Assembly: GCA_003526465.1 (NCBI GenBank)
Contig: DPWD01000397.1
Location: 1 to 16,854, forward strand
Reading direction: 5' to 3'
Length of the DNA stretch: 16,854 nt
Source of the DNA: Hyphomonadaceae bacterium
GTDB taxonomy: Bacteria > Pseudomonadota > Alphaproteobacteria > Caulobacterales > Aquidulcibacteraceae
Positions 1-6,751 of this stretch are shown in pieces (the first letter of the stretch is position 1; the number at the start of each line of letters is the position of its first letter). The notes beneath the pieces are model-generated. The model did not search any database, had not been told where the DNA came from, and saw nothing but the letters and a program-made list of their open reading frames with translations. The translations under genes and the position numbers were made by a program.

Positions 1-61
1 GGGCCGCGCGGGATTGCGCGCGCCGTGTGGGCCGGCGAGTGGACAGACGCGCGCGCGGCGC

Positions 62-88
62 CTAACGCCCGGCTTCGGCCTAAGGAAG
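62..88 (+). promoter_or_regulatory. Degenerate SigF-like promoter match before sigF
   Basis: CTAACG at 62-67 is followed by 16 bases and GGAA at 84-87. This matches 7 of the 10 positions that the three strong sites in this window share, with the same spacing. Transcription from here would start only about 10 bases before the GTG at 103, so it may be chance. If the site works, it would allow weak autoregulation. The real promoter may lie left of the window. Confidence 0.15.
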
Positions 89-102
89 CGGCGGGCAAAT
101 GC

Positions 103-654
103 GTGAGTGACCTCGAACAGCAATTGCACAATTTGATGATGCGGGGCCTCGCCGGAGACGCCGGCGCGCACCGGCTCTTGCTTGAGCAATTGGGCGAGCG
201 CTTCCGCGTCTTTTTTCGCAATCGGATGCGCGTGGGCGATCCCAGCCACATCGAGGACTTGGTGCAGGAAACGCTCATCGCGATCCACACGCGCCGGGAG
301 TCTTACAATCCAGGACAGCCCTTGCGCGCTTGGGTCTACGCGATCGCCCGCTACAAGCTCATCGACCATTTTCGGCGGACCAGGACGACAGGCGTCGCCG
401 TGCCAGTCGATGAAGTGGTGGATATCTTTTCCAACGAGGAAGCCGACGCCTCAGACCCAGCGCGTGACGTTGCCGCCTTGCTTGACCGTCTGCCGCCCAA
501 ACAGCGCATGGCGATACGTTTGGTCAAGCTCGAGGAGCTTTCCATCCGAGAGGCGGCGAAGCGCACCGGCATGTCGGAATCGGACGTCAAAATTAGCATT
601 CACAGGGGCATGAAAAAGTTGTCGGCCTTGGTTGCAAAGGATGCGCAGGCATGA
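103..654 (+). CDS. sigF: ECF RNA polymerase sigma factor, SigF type
   Basis: This is a 183-residue group IV sigma factor that would direct RNA polymerase to stress promoters. Region 2 spans about residues 22-95 and includes the DLVQETLIAIH helix and the RAWVYAIARYKLIDHFRR stretch. Region 4 spans about 128-178, with LPPKQRMAIRL and a helix-turn-helix at SIREAAKRTGMSESDVK. I chose the GTG at 103, which gives MSDLEQQLHNLM and a normal ECF length; the same frame stays open upstream to 25. A purine-rich stretch at 82-88 is a distant Shine-Dalgarno candidate. The stop overlaps the nrsF start (ATGA at 651-654), so the two are translationally coupled. The DUF1109 partner and the three SigF-like promoters in this window point to the Caulobacter SigF group rather than another ECF class. 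The ECF assignment is sure; the SigF subtype is likely. Confidence 0.9.
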   Translation: MSDLEQQLHNLMMRGLAGDAGAHRLLLEQLGERFRVFFRNRMRVGDPSHIEDLVQETLIAIHTRRESYNPGQPLRAWVYAIARYKLIDHFRRTRTTGVAVPVDEVVDIFSNEEADASDPARDVAALLDRLPPKQRMAIRLVKLEELSIREAAKRTGMSESDVKISIHRGMKKLSALVAKDAQA

Positions 655-1286
655 AGACCGATGCGCTTATTGAGGCTTTGGCGAAGGAAATTGAGCCCGC
701 GCGCCCGGCCCGGACCCGCTGCCGCTTCACGCTTGCGGCGTTGGCCGGTGGGCTGCTGGCGGCGTGCGTTGTGGCGGCGCTGTTCGGCATTCGCGGCGAC
801 CTTGGCCAAGCGATGCCCGCCGTCATCGCCAAGACACTCTATTGCTTGGCCGCGGTCGCGGCTGCGGCGCCGCTCGCTTTTGTATTGTCACAGCCGAACA
901 CGAGGATGCGGGGCTGGCTTGCGCCCGCCGCGCTGCTGGTTGCGGCGAGTCTTGGCGTCGCGGCTTGGATCGTTGCGCAAACGCCAGCGGATGCGCGTTT
1001 CGATGTGTGGCTCGCGGGCGGCTTTCCTGAATGCTTGCGCCGCATTCCCATTTTGGCGACACCGGTTGCGGTGGCGTTGCTCTTCATTGTGCGCACGCTT
1101 TCGCCGACGCGGCTTACACTTGCTGGCGCGGCGGTTGGTGGGCTCTCCGGCGCCATCGCGGCCGTCGCCTATTCCTGGTTCTGCCCTGTCGATAGCGTCG
1201 CCTATGTCGCGACCTGGTATCTCTCGGCGATGCTGATTTGCGCGGGGCTGGGCGCGCTCTTCGGACGGTGGTTGCTGCGCTGGTAA
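651..1286 (+). CDS. nrsF: NrsF-family (DUF1109) membrane anti-sigma factor
   Basis: The 211-residue product has a short cytoplasmic N-terminus (about 1-25) and roughly six membrane helices (about 27-47, 58-80, 89-109, 133-150, 155-175, 184-208). It fits DUF1109/NrsF, the family that holds ECF sigma factors at the inner membrane. Cysteines sit at 24, 39, 65, 128, 178 and 197. C128 (in GFPECLRR) and C178 (in SWFCPVD) are 50 residues apart. That equals the spacing of the two Caulobacter NrsF cysteines (C131/C181, from memory) reported as needed for the cadmium and dichromate response. The start overlaps the sigF stop, as expected for a sigma/anti-sigma pair. I infer that it releases SigF on metal stress. 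Confidence 0.88.
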   Translation: MKTDALIEALAKEIEPARPARTRCRFTLAALAGGLLAACVVAALFGIRGDLGQAMPAVIAKTLYCLAAVAAAAPLAFVLSQPNTRMRGWLAPAALLVAASLGVAAWIVAQTPADARFDVWLAGGFPECLRRIPILATPVAVALLFIVRTLSPTRLTLAGAAVGGLSGAIAAVAYSWFCPVDSVAYVATWYLSAMLICAGLGALFGRWLLRW

Positions 1287-1293
1287 TCGTCGC

Positions 1294-1311
1294 CCGTGCA
1301 TTCCGGCACGG
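1294..1311 (+). terminator. Weak hairpin after nrsF
   Basis: CCGTGC (1294-1299) and GCACGG (1306-1311) form a perfect 6-bp stem with a 6-base loop, just after the nrsF stop. No run of T follows, so it is a poor intrinsic terminator. It could slow transcription or protect an mRNA end. Confidence 0.2.
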
Positions 1312-1390
1312 CATGAATCTTATTCCCCAATGGCGGTCAACGCGCCGGTCCGAACATGTTTCGAACGGCGATGGAGCAGGAACGCGCGTC

Positions 1391-2155
1391 ATGAACAGTC
1401 GAACAGGCGCCGAATCGCCGTCGGGAGGGCTGCCGAGAAGAGGGCGGTTAGTCTGGCGTCTCGCGCTGGCGGCGCTGATCGTCGCCGTCCTTGCGGCTGC
1501 CTGGCGATTTGGGCTCTTCGACCTCCTAAGTTTGGAGACGCTTCGCGAGCGCCGCGAGGCATTGCTGGGCTTTGTCGCCGCCCATCGTTATGCGGCGCTC
1601 GCGCTCTTCATCGGCGTCTACGCTCTGGCGACGCTGTTTGCGCTGCCCGGCGTGTTATGGATCACGATTGCGGGCGGCTTTCTATTTGGCCTGGCGACGG
1701 GCGCGTTGGCGACGGCCGTGGGCGCGACCTTGGGAGCGACGGGGCTCTTTCTTGCCGCACGTTATCTCTTCGCCGGCGCACTGCGCCGCCGCGCCGGCGG
1801 CTTTCTCGATCGGCTCGAAGCTGGATTTCAGCGCAATGCGATCTCCTATCTGCTGAGCCTGCGGCTCATCCCAATCGTGCCCTTCTTCGTTGCCAACATC
1901 GCACCAGCTTTTCTCGGCGTGCGCACGACGACGTTCGTGGCCACGACGTTCGTGGGCATCCTGCCGGGGGTTGTCGCCTATACTTGGATCGGTGCGGGCC
2001 TCGGCGCGATATTCGATGCAGGCGGCGCGCCCGATCTTGCGAGCTTCGCGCGCCAGTTGGCGCCGGCCTTCATCGCGCTCGGGCTCTTGTCGCTCGCGCC
2101 TGTAATCATCGGACGCTTTCGCACGAAGCCCTCATCGACAGATGTAAAGGACTAG
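1391..2155 (+). CDS. TVP38/TMEM64 (DedA superfamily) membrane protein
   Basis: The 254-residue inner-membrane protein belongs to the TVP38/TMEM64, or SNARE-associated Golgi (VTT domain), group. A helix at about 24-43 is followed by the VTT core: a helix around FALPGVLWITIAGGFLFGLATG, the gap-filling SLRLIPIVPFFVANIAPAFLGV re-entrant segment, and the GILPGVVAYTWIGAGLG segment. One more helix closes the C-terminus. The core is the family signature, and relatives are implicated in lipid scrambling or transport; the substrate here is unknown. The start at 1391 is preceded by a GGAGCAGGA stretch at 1373-1381. The frame is open back to 1238, but that extension lacks a family match. It lies 7 bases before an oxidoreductase gene, a pairing common in bacteria, so the two are probably co-transcribed. 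Confidence 0.85.
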   Translation: MNSRTGAESPSGGLPRRGRLVWRLALAALIVAVLAAAWRFGLFDLLSLETLRERREALLGFVAAHRYAALALFIGVYALATLFALPGVLWITIAGGFLFGLATGALATAVGATLGATGLFLAARYLFAGALRRRAGGFLDRLEAGFQRNAISYLLSLRLIPIVPFFVANIAPAFLGVRTTTFVATTFVGILPGVVAYTWIGAGLGAIFDAGGAPDLASFARQLAPAFIALGLLSLAPVIIGRFRTKPSSTDVKD

Positions 2156-2162
2156 CGGCGCC

Positions 2163-3620
2163 ATGCATGGACCCAACTTGCCGACCCGGGCGCGCATCAG
2201 CGCTGACGTCGCCATCATCGGCGCAGGCTCTGCGGGGCTGGTCGCGGCCTCTGGCGCTGCACAACTCGGCCTCAAAGTCGTGTTGTTCGAGAAGGGTGAG
2301 ATGGGCGGCGATTGCCTAAATTATGGCTGCGTGCCCTCCAAGGCGCTGATCGCTGCCGGACGCGCGGCGCAATCAGCGCGCAATGCGCACCGCTTCGGCG
2401 TGCACGCCAGCGCTCTAAGCATCGATTGGCGCGAAGTCGCCGCGCACGTGCGCGGCGTCATCCAGTCGATCGCGCCCGTCGACAGCCAGGAGCGCTTCGA
2501 GTCGATGGGTGTGACCGTCATACGCGAGGCAGCGCGATTTACCGGTTCACGAACTTTGGTCTCGGAAACAGCGGAAGTGCGCGCGCGCAAATTCGTCATC
2601 GCCACTGGCGCGCGGGCCTTCATTCCCCCCATCCCGGGACTTGGCGACGTCGACTATCTCACCAACGAGACCATTTTCGGCCTGAATGATCGGCCCCAAA
2701 GGCTGCTCATTCTGGGCGGTGGCGCGATCGGCGTCGAACTCGGCCAGGCTTTCCGGCGGCTCGGAGCCGAGGTGATCATTGTCGAGGCCAAGGAGATTCT
2801 GGCAAGCGCCGACGCAGACGCGCGCGCGGTCTTGCGCGAACGCCTGGAACTTGAAGGCGTCATGCTGCGCGAGAACGTCACAGTGGCGCGCGTCGAGCGG
2901 ACTGAGGACGGTGGCGCCCTCGTCGTGATCGAGGGTGCAAGCGGACAAGAAACCATTGCCTCAACGCACCTTCTTGTCGCCACTGGGCGGCGACCCGTCG
3001 TGGATGGCCTCGATTTGGACAAAGCCAGCGTCGGCTATGACGCGCGCGGCGTGCGTACCGACATTCGCCTGCGGACGAGCAATCCGCGTGTGTGGGCGAT
3101 CGGCGATGTTGCGGGGCGCGAACAATTCACCCACGCGGCGGGTTTTCACGGCGGTCTCTTCGTGCGCAACGCGCTCTTTCGTTTGTCGCGCGCCGGCGCC
3201 GACAGTACGCCCATTCCGCGTGTCGTGTATGCAGAACCCGAGCTCGCCGAAGTCGGATTGAACGAAGCGGACGCGCGCGCGCATTACGGGGCGCGCGTGC
3301 GCACACTGCGCTGGAGCCTTGAAGAGAACGATCGCGCCACAGCTGAGCGCGAGCAAGAAGGCTTTGCCAAGATTGTCGTTGCGCCCGGTGGTCGGGTGAT
3401 CGGCGGCGCCATCGTGGGCGAAGGCGCAGGCGACCTAATCGCCATTATTCAGTTCGCCATCGCTAACGGACTAAAGATCGGCGCTCTCGCCGCGCGTTTC
3501 CTGCCTGCGTACCCGACGCGGAGCGAAGTTGTGAAGCGCGCCGCTGGTCAGTATTTCGCACCCACGCTGTTTTCGCGAAAGACGAGAGCCGCGGTCGCTG
3601 TGCTGTCGCGCTTGCCGTGA
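2163..3620 (+). CDS. FAD-dependent pyridine nucleotide-disulfide oxidoreductase (mercuric reductase-like)
   Basis: The 485-residue protein is a class I flavin disulfide reductase. It has the FAD-binding GAGSAG at 20-25, the redox-active CLNYGC at 51-56, the NAD(P)-binding LGGGAIGVELG near 182, a second FAD contact at AIGDVAG, and a dimerisation domain to the end. The C-terminal position that holds the catalytic His in lipoamide dehydrogenase (HPT) is Tyr450 here (LPAYPTRSE). This YPT form occurs in mercuric-reductase-like proteins linked to TVP38 genes. There is no N-terminal HMA domain and no C-terminal Cys-Cys pair, so I would not call it true MerA. The substrate is unknown; a metal ion or a small disulfide are options. 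It is probably co-transcribed with the membrane protein upstream. Confidence 0.85.
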   Translation: MHGPNLPTRARISADVAIIGAGSAGLVAASGAAQLGLKVVLFEKGEMGGDCLNYGCVPSKALIAAGRAAQSARNAHRFGVHASALSIDWREVAAHVRGVIQSIAPVDSQERFESMGVTVIREAARFTGSRTLVSETAEVRARKFVIATGARAFIPPIPGLGDVDYLTNETIFGLNDRPQRLLILGGGAIGVELGQAFRRLGAEVIIVEAKEILASADADARAVLRERLELEGVMLRENVTVARVERTEDGGALVVIEGASGQETIASTHLLVATGRRPVVDGLDLDKASVGYDARGVRTDIRLRTSNPRVWAIGDVAGREQFTHAAGFHGGLFVRNALFRLSRAGADSTPIPRVVYAEPELAEVGLNEADARAHYGARVRTLRWSLEENDRATAEREQEGFAKIVVAPGGRVIGGAIVGEGAGDLIAIIQFAIANGLKIGALAARFLPAYPTRSEVVKRAAGQYFAPTLFSRKTRAAVAVLSRLP

Positions 3621-3630
3621 CAGGGCTGTC

Positions 3631-4521
3631 TCAGCTCAGTTCGCCGATACGCTTGGCGGCGAAATCCATGAAGGCGCGCGCTTTGCCCGGCAGGCGCCGG
3701 TTGGAGGGCCATACGGCATGAACGTCGATGCCGCCACCGCGCCATTGAGGCAGCACACGCTGCAACCGGCCGCCCTTCAGATCTTCGAGGATAAGGAAGG
3801 CGGGCACAAAACCAATGCCCACCCCGCGCAGCATGGCTTCATGGACGATGCCGCCGGAATTGGCGCGAACCGGACCGGCCACCGCAATCTCAGCCTTCTT
3901 GGCGCCGTTGAGCAATTGCCAAGTGTCCGGCGTCGGTGCGGTGGTGAAGACCACGCACGGCTTGTCGCTCAAATCCTCAGGGCCCGCAGGCGCGCCGTGC
4001 TTGTCGAGAAAGCCGGGCGAGGCCGCGAGGATGCGATCGAAGCCGCCCACACGTTTGGTGAAATGCGGCGAATCCTCCAGCGTACCCAGAAGAAACGCCA
4101 TATCGACCGCGGCCTCGACCAGGTCGAGCGGGCGGTCGTCGGCCAGAAAATCGATCTTCACGTGTGGAAACGCTGTCAGGAACTCGGCGGCGATCGGCGC
4201 CAGCACATAGCGCGCGAGCGCCACAGAAGCATGAATGCGCAAGAGCCCGACCGGCTCGCGATCGCGGCCCGTCAGTTCAAGATCAAGCCCGTCAACGGCG
4301 TCCAGTGCTGCGCGCGTGCGTTCAAGCGCTGTGCGTCCGGTTTCGGTCAAGCTGATGCGCCGCGTCGAGCGCAGGAAGAGCGCCACGCCCCATTGCGCTT
4401 CAAGTGCTGCGACCGCTTTGGACACCGTGGACTGACGCACGCCCGCCTCGGCGGCGGCCCTGGAGAAACTGCCAAGCTCGGCGGCGCGCACGAAGAGCCG
4501 CAAGGTGTCGAGCCGATCCAT
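3631..4521 (-). CDS. LysR-family transcriptional regulator
   Basis: The 296-residue protein has the usual LysR layout. A winged helix-turn-helix occupies residues 1-60 (LRLFVRAAELGSFSRAAAEAGVRQSTVSKAVAALE), a linker helix follows, and a two-lobed effector domain runs from about 90 (VGLLRIHASVALARYVLAPI) to 290. It belongs to the large CrgA/DmlR-like subgroup, with a LVEAAVDMAFLLG segment in the effector domain. It is transcribed away from the AhpD-like gene at 4715, the classical layout for a LysR regulator and its target. A dyad with the T-N11-A form sits 6 bases from its start codon, which suggests autoregulation. The effector is unknown. Its 3' end is only 10 bases from the convergent oxidoreductase gene. 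Confidence 0.92.
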   Translation of the reverse strand: MDRLDTLRLFVRAAELGSFSRAAAEAGVRQSTVSKAVAALEAQWGVALFLRSTRRISLTETGRTALERTRAALDAVDGLDLELTGRDREPVGLLRIHASVALARYVLAPIAAEFLTAFPHVKIDFLADDRPLDLVEAAVDMAFLLGTLEDSPHFTKRVGGFDRILAASPGFLDKHGAPAGPEDLSDKPCVVFTTAPTPDTWQLLNGAKKAEIAVAGPVRANSGGIVHEAMLRGVGIGFVPAFLILEDLKGGRLQRVLPQWRGGGIDVHAVWPSNRRLPGKARAFMDFAAKRIGELS

Positions 4522-4714
4522 GTTTCATTCCCGATAAGAATAACCCAACAGCGGGCCAGAAGGCGTTTGCCAGCGCTTGAGGGAGTTGGAGCGCGAACGT
4601 GCAACCCTCCCGCTGGCGGCTTCGCGGCAGCCGGGCTTACGGTTTCACTAGCTTCGTATGGCGCCGGTTCCCGGGGCAAGTCTTGTATTAAATCAAATCG
4701 CTAGGAGGGCAGGC
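4522..4714. promoter_or_regulatory. Divergent promoter region between LysR and AhpD-like gene 1
   Basis: This 193-base gap should hold both promoters. Apart from the dyad at 4527-4541, it contains an AT-rich patch at about 4682-4699 and the strong AGGAGG ribosome site at 4703-4708. I could not assign -35/-10 boxes with confidence. Confidence 0.4.
4527..4541. promoter_or_regulatory. Candidate LysR box in the LysR/AhpD divergent region
   Basis: ATTCCCGATAAGAAT is a dyad (ATTC-N7-GAAT) containing the T-N11-A pattern of LysR operators. It sits just before the LysR start codon. A copy with 12 of 15 identical bases lies at 5272-5286, before the second AhpD-like gene. Repetition at two plausible target genes is the main support. 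Confidence 0.4.
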
Positions 4715-5257
4715 ATGACCCATTTTCCAAGCCTCGATACGGACGCCGGCATGATTGCGGCGATGCGTCTTCATCCGGCGGCCGCACGCCTCTTGATCAA
4801 GCTGCACACGGAAATCATGCGCGGGCCCTCCTCGCTCAGCCCCGGCGAACGGGAATTAATCGCCGCCTTTGTCTCGGCGCTCAATGCTTGCCGCTACTGT
4901 CATGGCGTCCACGAAAGCACCGCTCGCGCCTTCGGCGCCGATCCCGATCTGATGGAGCGCTGGGTCGAAGGGGACCTTGCGGATGCCTCCGAACGTTTGC
5001 GTCCGTTGCTCCAGCTCACGCGCAAACTGACGCTTGAGCAAACCAAGGTCACGCCGGCCGATATCGCGAACGCACTCGCCGAGGGCTGGGATGAGCGCGC
5101 TGTCCATGACGCGATCAACGTAATCGCGCTCTTCAATTTCATGAATCGCTACGTTCATGGCCACGGTCTGGCGCTTGCCGATGCAGTACTGACAGAGCGC
5201 GGCAAGTTGCTGATGTCCGACGGTTACGACCGGTTGCTGCCCATGCTGGACGACTGA
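4715..5257 (+). CDS. AhpD-like / carboxymuconolactone decarboxylase family protein 1
   Basis: The 180-residue protein carries the AhpD core: the helix PGERELIAAFVSALNACRYCHGVH holds Cys59, Cys62 and His66 (CxxCxxxH), with Glu47 upstream. In AhpD this set forms a thiol relay that supports peroxide reduction. The protein resembles the peroxidase-related subgroup, which includes the C-terminal FNFMNRYVHGHGL helix. The start at 4715 has AGGAGG six bases upstream; an open extension back to 4658 is not needed. It is divergent from the LysR gene and followed 125 bases later by a second AhpD-like gene. I infer a redox or peroxide role under LysR control; the substrate is not known. Confidence 0.88.
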   Translation: MTHFPSLDTDAGMIAAMRLHPAAARLLIKLHTEIMRGPSSLSPGERELIAAFVSALNACRYCHGVHESTARAFGADPDLMERWVEGDLADASERLRPLLQLTRKLTLEQTKVTPADIANALAEGWDERAVHDAINVIALFNFMNRYVHGHGLALADAVLTERGKLLMSDGYDRLLPMLDD

Positions 5258-5271
5258 ACGCTGCGCTACGT

Positions 5272-5286
5272 ATTCCCGCTCGGAAT
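5272..5286. promoter_or_regulatory. Candidate second LysR box upstream of AhpD-like gene 2
   Basis: ATTCCCGCTCGGAAT is a perfect 5-bp inverted repeat (ATTCC/GGAAT, 5-base centre) with T-N11-A spacing. It matches 12 of 15 bases of the dyad at 4527-4541. It lies about 100 bases before the start of the second AhpD-like gene, where an activator could bind. Confidence 0.4.
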
Positions 5287-5382
5287 GACATGGTGCGCGC
5301 CGCGCGAGCTAATCGGCGAAGGCATGCGCGCCTAGCTTTGGGCGAGCCGGACACGCCGGCGGCGTCCAAAGGAGTCTCCCTC

Positions 5383-5946
5383 ATGGCCAAGTTCCAATTC
5401 CACACCCCGCAAACCGCGCCGGAAGCCGCGCGCGCCGCGCTCGAAGCCGCGCAAAAATCTTTGGGCTTCGTGCCTAACCTCTACGGTATGCTGGCGGAAA
5501 ATCCCGCCGCGCTTGAAGCCTATCAAACCTTGGCCGGCATCTTCGCCAAGGCTGGTTTCTCTCCGGTTGAACAACAGCTCATTCCGCTCATCGTCTCGGT
5601 CGAGAACCAATGCAGCTTCTGCGTCGGCGCCCACAGCGCGCTCTCGACCATGGCCAAGGTCTCGCCCGACATCATCAATGCGGTCCGCGACGGCGCCCCG
5701 ATCGGCGACGCCAAGCTCGAAGCGTTGCGCAGCTTCACGCTCAAAGTGATCCGCGAGCGCGGCTTCGTCGCCGATGCCGACGTCGCCCGCTTCCTTGAAG
5801 CGGGTTTCACTAAGGCGCACGTGCTTGGCGTCGTCTTGGGCGTCGCTTGGAAGACGATCTCCAATTACGCAAACCACCTTGCCGAAACCCCGCTCAACGA
5901 GGCCTTCGCGCCCTTCGCGTGGTCGCCGAAGCAACGCGCCGCGTGA
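5383..5946 (+). CDS. AhpD-like / carboxymuconolactone decarboxylase family protein 2
   Basis: This 187-residue alpha-helical protein has the AhpD-type CxxCxxxH motif at Cys77, Cys80 and His84 (QCSFCVGAH). The N-terminal GFVPNLYGMLAENPAALEAY is typical of the larger carboxymuconolactone decarboxylase-like group. The start at 5383 follows AAAGGAG at 5368-5374 with 8-base spacing. It differs clearly from the AhpD-like protein just upstream, so the pair is two subfamilies rather than a recent duplication. Separate dyads upstream of each suggest shared LysR control. A strong hairpin follows the stop. Peroxidase or thiol-redox activity is inferred from the motif only. Confidence 0.88.
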   Translation: MAKFQFHTPQTAPEAARAALEAAQKSLGFVPNLYGMLAENPAALEAYQTLAGIFAKAGFSPVEQQLIPLIVSVENQCSFCVGAHSALSTMAKVSPDIINAVRDGAPIGDAKLEALRSFTLKVIRERGFVADADVARFLEAGFTKAHVLGVVLGVAWKTISNYANHLAETPLNEAFAPFAWSPKQRAA

Positions 5947-5951
5947 GGACA

Positions 5952-5986
5952 AGCTCGCGCCCGGCGCCTCCGGCCGGGCGCGAGCT
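5952..5986 (+). terminator. Strong hairpin terminator after AhpD-like gene 2
   Basis: A perfect 14-bp GC-rich stem pairs 5952-5965 with 5973-5986 across a 7-base loop, followed by CCTTTC. The T-tract is short. It sits between two convergent genes, so it probably ends the AhpD transcript and may also act on the opposing one. Confidence 0.7.
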
Positions 5987-5990
5987 CCTT

Positions 5991-6719
5991 TCAAGCCATG
6001 ACTTTGCGCCGCAGGCCCATCACATGGGTGGATCGCGATAAGCCCCGCTGAAGGGCCTGTTCTCGCGGCCAGTAACGAAGTTCGATGTCGTCCTTGCCGA
6101 TGACGATTTGCGTCACGCTCTTGGTGTGGGCGTAGTCGCGGCGCATCATCGGCGCCCAGGCTTCTTCGCCGGGACGGAGGGCGCAGTGAAAGTCTGATAG
6201 CGCCACCGGCCCCGCATCGGTGGCCGCCAGAGTGTCTTCAAACAACGCGCCGCGCCACGCCGCAACCGCCTCGAAGCGCCAGGACGAGGACGTCATCATC
6301 AGTGGGCGCTGCACACACAAAAGCTGTTCAGCGATCGCGTCACCGTTCCAATCGAAGCGGAGCGCCCCATCCTCCGCGACGATCAAGCAGGTGAAGGGCG
6401 AATACTGGCTGTGCGCGATCGCCGCGACCGCGGCCGCGGCGTCAGTGAGGTCTTGTCCGCCCAGAGCGCGGGGTACGATTTCGCCGCGACTGCGGGCGCC
6501 TCTCGCCGCTTCATCGTAACGATTGAGCAGGCAGGCGGCGACGCCGGCGGAATTGACGCCGATCCATGTGCCGCCGGCTTCCAGATCGATGGGCGCGGCG
6601 AAGTCCGGTGCTCCTTCCCGCCATACGCGCGGCGGCGCTTCCGCGCGCGCTGGCGCGTCGTCGCGGTTCATCGTGAGCGTGAGTGTTTCGTTCGTCCTAA
6701 GGACTGTCAGCGTGCACAT
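5991..6719 (-). CDS. TANGO2 / NRDE family protein
   Basis: The 242-residue protein starts MCTLTVL and has MNRDDAPARAEAPP at about 17-30. This matches the NRDE-motif (TANGO2) family, with NRDD in place of NRDE. Cys2 sits where Ntn-type hydrolases have the nucleophile. Further conserved-looking blocks are GGTWIGVNSAGVAACLLNR (about 50-68) and the central SPFTCLIVAEDG. Eukaryotic TANGO2 has been linked to haem handling and lipid metabolism; the bacterial role is poorly known. The gene starts 32 bases after the TonB receptor stop on the same strand, so it may be expressed from the receptor's promoter. No terminator-like hairpin is evident in that gap. Confidence 0.85.
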   Translation of the reverse strand: MCTLTVLRTNETLTLTMNRDDAPARAEAPPRVWREGAPDFAAPIDLEAGGTWIGVNSAGVAACLLNRYDEAARGARSRGEIVPRALGGQDLTDAAAAVAAIAHSQYSPFTCLIVAEDGALRFDWNGDAIAEQLLCVQRPLMMTSSSWRFEAVAAWRGALFEDTLAATDAGPVALSDFHCALRPGEEAWAPMMRRDYAHTKSVTQIVIGKDDIELRYWPREQALQRGLSRSTHVMGLRRKVMA

Positions 6720-6751
6720 TATTCAACGCTATCTAACGCTCGCTCGCGGAA

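Noticed and set aside
1353..1360. AACATGTT palindrome before the TVP38 gene
   Set aside because: Only 8 bases, no second copy and no known operator match.
2163..3620. Naming the oxidoreductase merA
   Set aside because: No HMA domain, no C-terminal vicinal cysteines, and no mer genes nearby.
3718..4704. Plus-strand open frame of 328 codons opposite the LysR gene
   Set aside because: The translation has no recognisable family and covers the LysR gene, whose domains are unmistakable.
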